Part shown: one piece after another, positions 1-5,343 of the stretch
How positions within the stretch are numbered: the stretch's first letter is position 1
Layout: each line of letters begins with the position of its first letter
Assembly: GCA_964247295.1 (NCBI GenBank)
Contig: CAXTTV010000008.1
Location: 1-54,522, forward strand
Reading direction: 5' to 3'
Origin: CAXTTV01 sp964247295
Lineage (GTDB): Bacteria > Chloroflexota > Ktedonobacteria > Ktedonobacterales > Ktedonobacteraceae
Length of the DNA: 54,522 bases
Position numbers and translations under genes: made by a program
The notes under the pieces: model-generated
Seen by the model: only the letters and a program-made list of their open reading frames with translations
Told to the model about the DNA's origin: nothing
Databases searched by the model: none

Positions 1-2
1 AG

Positions 3-140
3 TCCGGGCAGTTGGCAAGCAAGCACTACTCAGAATATATTAAACGCTCGCTGCGTACCGAGCACCACCCAATGCTCATCATGCTAGAAGATGACGAGGC
101 CAACGCTGAAAGGACCGTCCATTTCCAGCCAGAAAAGTAA
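3..140 (+). CDS. Penicillin acylase family protein, C-terminal fragment (cut by window edge)
   Basis: An open frame enters from the left edge and ends at TAA 138-140, giving 45 residues. It begins SGQLASKHYSEYI, which resembles the conserved C-terminal block of Ntn-type penicillin/aculeacin acylases (peptidase S45), where GQSG...SxHYxDQ is followed by a short stretch and a final hydrophobic-hydrophilic strand. The HHPMLIMLEDDEANAE stretch also fits that tail. Such enzymes are usually exported or periplasmic and hydrolyse amide bonds of acylated substrates such as beta-lactams or acyl-homoserine lactones. The active-site serine and most of the protein lie outside the window, so the substrate cannot be judged. 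It converges on the next gene with a large imperfect hairpin between them. Confidence 0.62.
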   Translation, partial: SGQLASKHYSEYIKRSLRTEHHPMLIMLEDDEANAERTVHFQPEK

Positions 141-144
141 ATCT

Positions 145-234
145 GGAAAGGGCTTCCTATGGGGCTTTTCCCGCCATTCCTGGTTTGAGGCACCTGGGGA
201 ATTTTCTCTCAGGGTCTTATGGGAAGCCCCTTCC
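145..234. repeat. Imperfect inverted repeat between convergent genes
   Basis: Arms 145-160 (GGAAAGGGCTTCCTAT) and 219-234 (ATGGGAAGCCCCTTCC) are complementary with two mismatches, separated by 58 bases. It lies exactly between the stop of the acylase fragment and the stop of the minus-strand gene. It could act as a bidirectional terminator, though no clear T tract follows, or be the relic of a small mobile repeat. The layout resembles the larger inverted repeat at 26550-26660, but the arm sequences differ. Confidence 0.6.
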
Positions 235-246
235 CATTCTATCAAA

Positions 247-798
247 TTAATGAGGCCAGTTATTTTCAAGGTACAGCTTGATTAGCCCTGCATGTGACAG
301 TGGACGGTTCACCTGCTCCAGATCATAATTGGTCTCGTAATCCAGAAATACGAGCGTTTTCTCTTGCTCTATCTCTTTAAGCTCTGCAAGCTGATCTTGA
401 AGGACATGCTCCAATACCCAACGGTATGTGGGAAGATAAATCAGGCGGCGGGCCTCCACATACGTAAGCAGTTGATCTCCAGCAACCCCTTTTCGATGCC
501 CACGCACCAGTCCATGTTTCCGCGTCGATCTCTTCAAATTCTTCATGGTGGAGATGGCAAACTTGCCTGGATCGACATCCGCCTGCTCAAATACTTTTAG
601 CCCCTGCCAGATACCCTCAACGCTCGCGCTGATATATCCCGGCGAAAAAGGGACTGGAATGTTCCCATGAGGATAAAAAGGACTGAAACGCACCCAGGGA
701 TCTACCCCACGTGAGGTCACATCAAAAATAGCTGCCTTGGGATGCTGCTGCCCAATTTTTCCCACCGAGGACCGCCGATTGTAAATAAAAATCATCAT
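247..798 (-). CDS. Hypothetical protein, 183 residues
   Basis: The frame is open further upstream to 915, but the start is set at ATG 798 because GAGGT sits just before it and the upstream residues look random. The product starts MMIFIYNRRSSVGKIG and has no signal peptide or membrane segment. The middle is rich in conserved-looking motifs (FSPFYPHGNIPVPFSPG, then SVEGIWQGLKVFE) and a basic patch KNLKRSTRKHGLVRGHRKG, followed by an aromatic YLPTYRWVLEH. The pattern suggests a small soluble globular protein. I do not recognise the family with confidence and assign no function. It is monocistronic and converges on the acylase gene. Confidence 0.6.
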   Translation of the reverse strand: MMIFIYNRRSSVGKIGQQHPKAAIFDVTSRGVDPWVRFSPFYPHGNIPVPFSPGYISASVEGIWQGLKVFEQADVDPGKFAISTMKNLKRSTRKHGLVRGHRKGVAGDQLLTYVEARRLIYLPTYRWVLEHVLQDQLAELKEIEQEKTLVFLDYETNYDLEQVNRPLSHAGLIKLYLENNWPH

Positions 799-1106
799 TG
801 CTACCTCTATACCTGTTCTCTTTAAGAAAGAAATGTTCTCCCCTATATGTTCTTTTTCAAGAACTCGTCTCAGGTACCATAGGCACCCCTCTCCATCAAT
901 AGAATATGCCCCCATCAGGGCTGTTTCATTCCCATTACGACTTGACGACGACTCACAAAAATGAGAGTATCAACATTAGATAAAGCAGGAGCCCAGCCCA
1001 ATGGGACAATTTCACTATGCTCAATTCTAAATAGTCTCCTCTATTGCCTGCGAAAAGAGAAAGACGTTCCTGTTCAGAAATCGGGATAGAATGAGGGTAG
1101 GTTGGG
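799..1106. other. Gene-free stretch upstream of the hypothetical gene
   Basis: This is the 5' side of the minus-strand hypothetical gene and should hold its promoter, which I could not place with confidence. Short open frames here lack ribosome-binding sites and protein-like composition. It runs into the GTAG repeat array at 1107. Confidence 0.4.
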
Positions 1107-1268
1107 CTACGTGCTTCCCTTTGCCACGGGTCCACACGTGACCCGCTCTACGGGCGATGGCGAGGAAGGAAAACATCGTTCCTTTCTTTTCGCACGCGAC
1201 CCGATCTACGAGCGGTAGTGAAAGTATCCTGGGTCCCGTTCTTTCCGGCGGACAAACCGCCGGGCTAC
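1107..1268 (-). repeat. REP-like array A: GTAG-headed hairpin units
   Basis: Read on the minus strand, the tetranucleotide GTAG recurs at 1268, 1209, 1151 and 1110, giving units of 59, 58 and 41 bases. The first unit carries the hairpin CCGGCGG/CCGCCGG, the second AAGGAA/TTCCTT, the third CGGGTC/GACCCG. Units two and three share GTAGA(T/G)CGGGTC(G/A)CGTG. The third unit recurs almost unchanged at 43725 on the plus strand. A GTAG tetranucleotide followed by an imperfect palindrome is the known signature of REP sequences recognised by RAYT transposases. That these are RAYT substrates is inference; no RAYT gene lies in the window. Confidence 0.7.
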
Positions 1269-1343
1269 GGGACTCCAACTGAGTGGTCTTCGAGATGCTC
1301 ATCAATTTTCCCAATAGAGTTGCCTGCTTTCTACCTCTACCTC

Positions 1344-1372
1344 TTGACAAGATAATAACAAAAAGCTATATT
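1344..1372 (+). promoter_or_regulatory. Sigma70-type promoter for the XRE regulator
   Basis: TTGACA at 1344-1349 and TATATT at 1367-1372 are separated by 17 bases. This is close to consensus and lies 38 bases upstream of the GTG start at 1410. The -10 box overlaps a palindrome that may be the operator. Confidence 0.8.
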
Positions 1373-1381
1373 AAATATAGC
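1365..1381. promoter_or_regulatory. Palindromic operator candidate over the -10 box
   Basis: GCTATATT-A-AATATAGC is a perfect inverted repeat with 8-base arms. A further half-site, GATAGCTAT, follows at 1383-1391. Its position over the -10 and start-site region of a gene for a helix-turn-helix protein suggests negative autoregulation, as is common for XRE-family repressors. This is inference from position and symmetry. Confidence 0.55.
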
Positions 1382-1409
1382 AGATAGCTATGAAAGATGG
1401 GAGTCCGGT

Positions 1410-1892
1410 GTGGATCTATCTGAGAAGATGAAGCATTTGCGGAAGGTCGAGGGCGATCTTCGCGGTCTGAATCGTCCGATGACGCAGATCGAGGTGGTTA
1501 AAGCGATGCAGGATGAGCAGGATGAGACTATCAGTCAGGCGTACCTGTCGCAACTTGAGAGCGGTAAACGCGTCCATCTGACGGCCTCGACCCGTGATCT
1601 ACTGGCGCGCTTTTTTAAGGTCCATCCCGGCTATCTGGTCAGCGATCCACCGGATTTTTCATCTGATCTCTTAACTGAGATGTCGGCCAGCACTGAAGAT
1701 CGGCTGGCGGCCTGGATTACAGCTATGGCTGAAGAGTGGCACGCGGAACCAACGGTGGCGACGTTTTTTATGCGTCTGGGCCTGGTGGACAATCCGCGCC
1801 ACTATCTTTCTTTATTTACTGATCTTATGCAGCTCTCTGAGCCAGAGCTGGCGGCGGTTGCCGAGGCTCTGACCCAATCGGATACTCACTAA
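1410..1892 (+). CDS. XRE-family helix-turn-helix transcriptional regulator
   Basis: The 160-residue product has an N-terminal Cro/C1-type helix-turn-helix (about residues 5-67): the segment MTQIEVVKAM...ISQAYLSQLESGKR matches the usual 'xLTQxxLAxxxGvSxxxISxxExGxR' pattern, with an insertion of acidic and Gln residues between the helices. LARFFKVHPGYLVSD follows the HTH as in many XRE proteins. The C-terminal half is helical and acidic and may mediate dimerisation; I do not recognise a ligand domain. The start is GTG with GGGAG upstream. It lies before the NfeD-flotillin-PspA genes and behind a promoter with a palindrome, so it probably controls itself and perhaps the membrane-stress genes downstream. 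Confidence 0.85.
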   Translation: MDLSEKMKHLRKVEGDLRGLNRPMTQIEVVKAMQDEQDETISQAYLSQLESGKRVHLTASTRDLLARFFKVHPGYLVSDPPDFSSDLLTEMSASTEDRLAAWITAMAEEWHAEPTVATFFMRLGLVDNPRHYLSLFTDLMQLSEPELAAVAEALTQSDTH

Positions 1893-2005
1893 AAAGGTTC
1901 ATTTGATCTCTCTATACCTTTTGCGTTTACCTTCTCTGAAACGCTTATACAATCTTTCTGTACATTACAAGATTTCAGACTTGTTCCCAGAATGGGAGGT
2001 AGGAA

Positions 2006-2734
2006 TTGATCGCCACAGATACGCTTTCATTGATCTTTTTGATTCTTGGTCTGACCGGCTTCGCGTTCTTTGTTGTGACGGCGCTGCTTGGCAATCTGGG
2101 CGGCCATGGCCATGCGATGGATGGTCATGGCTCCCATGGGCACCATCTCCACCTGGGGCACCAAGGTCACGGCCACCACTTTTCAATACTGGGAATTCTA
2201 AATCCAAACTCACTGTTTCTTTTCTTGTTTGGGTTCGGTTTCTCCGGTTATCTTTTCCACAACGCAACCCATCTACTCGCGCTTTTTGTGGTACTACTGG
2301 CCCTGGTCTGCGGACTATTTGTAGCCGGGATCGCTCTGATGCTGATCGATCGGATCTTTGGTGATAGCGAAGCTGATACGGTTCAGGATGTCTCGGACCG
2401 CACCGGTATGATCGGCAAGGTGAGCCTCTCTATTCCTGAACATGGCATGGGTGAGATTATCTATGTGTCCCCTGCTGGTATGCGGAAGGCGATTCCTGCC
2501 CGCAGCATCGATGGGCGGCCAATCCCCTCTGGTCAGGAAGTTGTGGTGGTGAGCTCGCCTGGTACGGTCGCGGAGGTGGATACCTGGGACCATTTTATGG
2601 CAACTTCCGACGATCCTCCCGTTTCACCACATTCCAAAGATGTTGAAAGATTGCGCGCGTTCCTTCATACCTCTGATCTTTCTACTTCATTTGACTCTCC
2701 AGTATCTCTGTCCCAGGATGGACAGAAGGAGTAA
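2006..2734 (+). CDS. NfeD/YuaF-like membrane protein with His-rich loop
   Basis: Start is TTG with a strong GGGAGGTAGG just upstream. The 242-residue protein has a first membrane segment (about 5-30), a striking His/Gly-rich loop (about 33-60, with repeated GHGH and HGHH), then two more membrane segments (about 68-116). The segment at about 130-195 (DVSDRTGMIGKVS...ARSIDGRPIPSGQEVVVVS) is an OB-fold-like NfeD C-terminal domain: the G-x-x-G-x-(V/A) and 'G..V.V......V..V' pattern is typical of NfeD1b/YuaF proteins. These are partners of flotillins, and the flotillin gene follows ten bases later. The tail is hydrophilic. The His-rich loop might bind metal, but that is only suggested by composition. 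Confidence 0.8.
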   Translation: MIATDTLSLIFLILGLTGFAFFVVTALLGNLGGHGHAMDGHGSHGHHLHLGHQGHGHHFSILGILNPNSLFLFLFGFGFSGYLFHNATHLLALFVVLLALVCGLFVAGIALMLIDRIFGDSEADTVQDVSDRTGMIGKVSLSIPEHGMGEIIYVSPAGMRKAIPARSIDGRPIPSGQEVVVVSSPGTVAEVDTWDHFMATSDDPPVSPHSKDVERLRAFLHTSDLSTSFDSPVSLSQDGQKE

Positions 2735-2743
2735 CAAAAAACA

Positions 2744-4297
2744 ATGGATAGCATTTTAATTTTCGGGGTCGGCGGCGCTATTCTTCTTATCGTTATCGTT
2801 ATTCTGATTATTCAAGTGTATGCTCGTCTGCTGCGTAAGGTCGGCCCCAACCAGGCCTTGATCGTCTATGGCTCTGGCGGGACTTCGGTAATTACCGGAG
2901 GCGCTCATCTGGTGGTGCCAATCTTTCAGCGCGCTCAGGATTTCTCGCTTGAGCTGATGTCCTTTGATGTCGCCCCCTCGCAGGATCTGTATACGACACA
3001 GGGCGTGGCGGTCAATGTGGAAGCTGTCACTCAGATCAAGGTGCGCTCCGATAAACAAAGCATTATTACGGCTGCCGAGCAGTTTCTGAGTAAAACGCAG
3101 GCCGACCGCGAGAACCTGATCCGCCTGGTGATGGAAGGCCACCTCCGTGGGATCGTCGGCCAGTTAACAATCGAGGAGTTGGTGAAAGATCCCGAGAATG
3201 TTGGCACTAAAATGTTGAAAACGGTGACGCCCGATATGGAGAAGATGGGCCTGACAGTCATCTCTTTCACGATTAAAGATGTGCGCGACCGCAATGACTA
3301 TATCACGAATATGGGCCGCCCAGAGATCGTCCAGATCCGCAAACAGGCCGATATCGCCAGTGCGGTGGCCCAGCGGGATACACAGATCCAGCAGGCCAAT
3401 GCCTCCCGCGAGGCGGCGGTTGCCCGCGCGATGGCTGATGAAGAGCGGGTCCGAGCTGAGACAGAGTCTCTGGCCCTTCAGGCACAGTCTCAGCGCAACC
3501 TGGCTTTAAAGCGCGCGGCTTTTGATGCCGAGGTAAAAAAGCAACAGGCGGCTGCCGATAAATCGTATGATATCCAGTCGAATATTACGCAGCAGCAGGT
3601 AGTAACTGAGGCGGTCCGCGTGCAAGAGGCGGAGAAAACGGCTCAGGTAAAGGTGCAGGAGGCGGAAATCAAACGCCGCGAGCTGGAGCTCCAGGCGACG
3701 ATCCAGAAGGCGGCTGAGGCTGATCGCCGCCGCGTTGAGACTGCCGCTGAGGCCGATCGCCAGCGCACAATTTTTGAGGCCCAAGGTCAGGCGGATGCCG
3801 CGAAGATGCGTGGTCTCGCTGAGGCCGAGGCGGCCCGCGCCAAAGGTCTCGCTGAGGCGGAAATTGTCCGAGCACGTGGTCTCGCTGAGGCCGAGGTTAT
3901 TCGTGCTAAAGGTGAGGCCGAGGCTGAGGCGATGAAGGTGAAGGCGTCTGCCTTCCATGAGTACAACCAGGCAGCGGTGCTGGATAAGATGCTCACGGGT
4001 ATGCCTGAGGTCGTTAGGGCGATCGCTGAGCCGCTCAGTAAGGTTGATAAGGTGACGATTGTTTCGACTGGAGGCAATGGCTCAAAGGATGGTCTGGGTG
4101 CCAGCCGCTTGACTGGCGATATTGTGAATATGGTGGCTCAGGTCCCGGCTCTCTTCGAGATGCTGAGTGGCACCAATGTTGGTGAGATGTTAAAGCAGGT
4201 TCCGGCTCTGCGACAACAGGAGAACCAGCCAGCCGATAGCGCCACGCCGGGCACCAATGGGAAAGAGAGCTCAACGCTTGACTCTTCGCAACGCTGA
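2744..4297 (+). CDS. floT: Flotillin (SPFH domain membrane scaffold protein)
   Basis: The 517-residue product has an N-terminal hydrophobic anchor (about 5-27), then an SPFH/band-7 domain (about 30-210; KVGPNQALIVYGSGG, ending in VISFTIKDVRDRNDYI), then a long Ala/Glu/Arg-rich coiled coil (about 210-420) with repeats of the type GLAEAEXXRAK. A C-terminal Gly-rich tail of about 90 residues follows. This matches FloT/YuaG-type flotillins, which scaffold functional membrane microdomains and membrane-fluidity or stress responses. An AAGGAG overlaps the end of the NfeD gene and serves this start. NfeD-flotillin pairing is well known, and here pspA follows, strengthening a membrane-integrity role. 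Confidence 0.92.
   Translation: MDSILIFGVGGAILLIVIVILIIQVYARLLRKVGPNQALIVYGSGGTSVITGGAHLVVPIFQRAQDFSLELMSFDVAPSQDLYTTQGVAVNVEAVTQIKVRSDKQSIITAAEQFLSKTQADRENLIRLVMEGHLRGIVGQLTIEELVKDPENVGTKMLKTVTPDMEKMGLTVISFTIKDVRDRNDYITNMGRPEIVQIRKQADIASAVAQRDTQIQQANASREAAVARAMADEERVRAETESLALQAQSQRNLALKRAAFDAEVKKQQAAADKSYDIQSNITQQQVVTEAVRVQEAEKTAQVKVQEAEIKRRELELQATIQKAAEADRRRVETAAEADRQRTIFEAQGQADAAKMRGLAEAEAARAKGLAEAEIVRARGLAEAEVIRAKGEAEAEAMKVKASAFHEYNQAAVLDKMLTGMPEVVRAIAEPLSKVDKVTIVSTGGNGSKDGLGASRLTGDIVNMVAQVPALFEMLSGTNVGEMLKQVPALRQQENQPADSATPGTNGKESSTLDSSQR
3798..3935 (+). repeat. Internal repeats in the flotillin coiled coil
   Basis: A block containing GGTCTCGCTGAGGC recurs three times at about 36-50 base spacing, encoding consecutive GLAEAE(A/I/V)xRA(K/R) units. 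It is a repeat within the coiled coil typical of flotillins, and not a mobile element. Confidence 0.7.
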
Positions 4298-4313
4298 TCA
4301 CTCGAACATCTGT

Positions 4314-4345
4314 ATGTTCCGGCCCCTTTAAGGGGGCCGGAACAT
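4314..4345 (+). promoter_or_regulatory. Strong intergenic hairpin between floT and pspA
   Basis: ATGTTCCGGCCCC (4314-4326) and GGGGCCGGAACAT (4333-4345) form a perfect 13-base-pair stem with a six-base loop. No T tract follows, so it is not a standard intrinsic terminator. It may protect or process the mRNA and set different levels of floT and pspA. Confidence 0.65.
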
Positions 4346-4367
4346 CAGCTATGCACTGGAGAATTTG

Positions 4368-5102
4368 ATGAATCTGCTGGAACGTGTGCTCCTCCTCCTT
4401 CGCGCCAATCTGGATACCTTGGTTTCGGGCTCTGAGGACCCCGAAAAAACTTTAAAGCAGTTACGCCAGGATATGCGCAATCAGCTTGTTCAGGTGAAAA
4501 CGCAGGTCGCGATGGCGATCGCGGAACAACAGCGATTGAAAAAGAAACACCAGGAACTGGCGACGGGGGTAGAGCTCTGGCTAAAAAAGGCCGAGGCGGC
4601 TGTCCAGCAAAACAATGAGGCGGCGGCCCGAGCCGCTCTGGTACAGTATAACGAGCAATCTCAGTTCGCCGATCGTTACCAGCAACAGATCGCGAATTCC
4701 GAACAATTGGTGCGGACAATGCGCGATGCCCTGAGGCAGCTTGAGGAAAAATTGCGGGAGATTGAGCACAACCTGGAGCTTCTTGAGATCCGCCGTCGTC
4801 AGGCCCTTGTCCAGCAACGAGTCTTTGAAGCGCTCAATCAAGCTAACTCCCCTACCCTGTTTGAGACTGGTCAACGGGCCAACGATGAGGTGATTACTGA
4901 GGAGGCACGCGGCAAGGCGTTGGCAAAACTGCACAATCAAGACCCTGGTCAACAACTGACCCAATTAACTCAGGAGCAACGGCTGGATATGCAGCTACGT
5001 GAACTAAAGGCCCGAGCACAGACAGCCCGCCAATCCTCTTTGAATGGGAAAGAGATGCCTGCTCCACCCCCCGTTTTTCCACAGACAGGCGAGGCCGATT
5101 AG
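4368..5102 (+). CDS. pspA: PspA/IM30 (Vipp1) family membrane-stress protein
   Basis: The 244-residue product is almost entirely alpha-helical coiled coil. The N-terminus (MNLLERVLLLLRANLDTLVSGSEDPEKTLKQ) is the characteristic amphipathic helix and 'DPE' motif of PspA/Vipp1 proteins, ESCRT-III-like polymers that bind and repair membranes. Length agrees with the family (about 220-260). ATG 4368 is preferred to the TTG at 4365 because GGAG at 4358 is then six bases away. It is third in line after NfeD and flotillin; in other bacteria PspA also acts with flotillin-like partners. The C-terminal tail is Pro-rich. Confidence 0.92.
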   Translation: MNLLERVLLLLRANLDTLVSGSEDPEKTLKQLRQDMRNQLVQVKTQVAMAIAEQQRLKKKHQELATGVELWLKKAEAAVQQNNEAAARAALVQYNEQSQFADRYQQQIANSEQLVRTMRDALRQLEEKLREIEHNLELLEIRRRQALVQQRVFEALNQANSPTLFETGQRANDEVITEEARGKALAKLHNQDPGQQLTQLTQEQRLDMQLRELKARAQTARQSSLNGKEMPAPPPVFPQTGEAD

Positions 5103-5128
5103 TTTCTCAGTCTCCGCCAGCTATAGGG

Positions 5129-5266
5129 TTAATGAACATATAACGATAAGATGGTAAGAAAAACGATGATGGCCGCTCCAATACCAATCCCTACGATAAA
5201 CGAGAAACGGTTGCTAGCCCTCTTCTCTTCTTCTTCAGGTGTAAGTATTCTTTTCTCCGCGCTCAC
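5129..5266 (-). CDS. Small single-pass membrane protein, 45 residues
   Basis: A short frame begins with GTG 5266 behind a near-perfect AGGAGG at 5271-5276 and ends at TAA 5129. The product has a charged N-terminus (VSAEKRILTPEEEEKR) and one clear membrane helix (FSFIVGIGIGAAIIVFLTIL), ending in YVH. The strong ribosome-binding site and the clean charged-then-hydrophobic pattern argue that it is real. Function unknown. It converges on pspA with a gap of 26 bases and lies upstream of nothing on its own strand except pspA antisense. Confidence 0.65.
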   Translation of the reverse strand: MSAEKRILTPEEEEKRASNRFSFIVGIGIGAAIIVFLTILSLYVH

Positions 5267-5343
5267 GAAAAGCCTCCTATCTCCAGTTGAATCCCTGATT
5301 TGTTTTGTATTGTAACGAAAAATGTGGGAATCTACAAGCTAAA

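Noticed and set aside
1027..1350. 107-residue minus-strand frame in the REP-like array
   Set aside because: It runs through the GTAG hairpin units, has biased repeat-derived composition and no ribosome-binding site.
1903..2364. 153-residue plus-strand frame overlapping the NfeD-like gene
   Set aside because: Same bases encode the well-supported NfeD-like protein in another frame with a stronger ribosome-binding site.
3506..3958. 150-residue minus-strand Leu/Arg-rich frame
   Set aside because: Antisense of the flotillin coiled-coil repeats; no start signal.
4314..4345. Intrinsic terminator between floT and pspA
   Set aside because: Perfect stem but no T tract follows; kept only as a hairpin.
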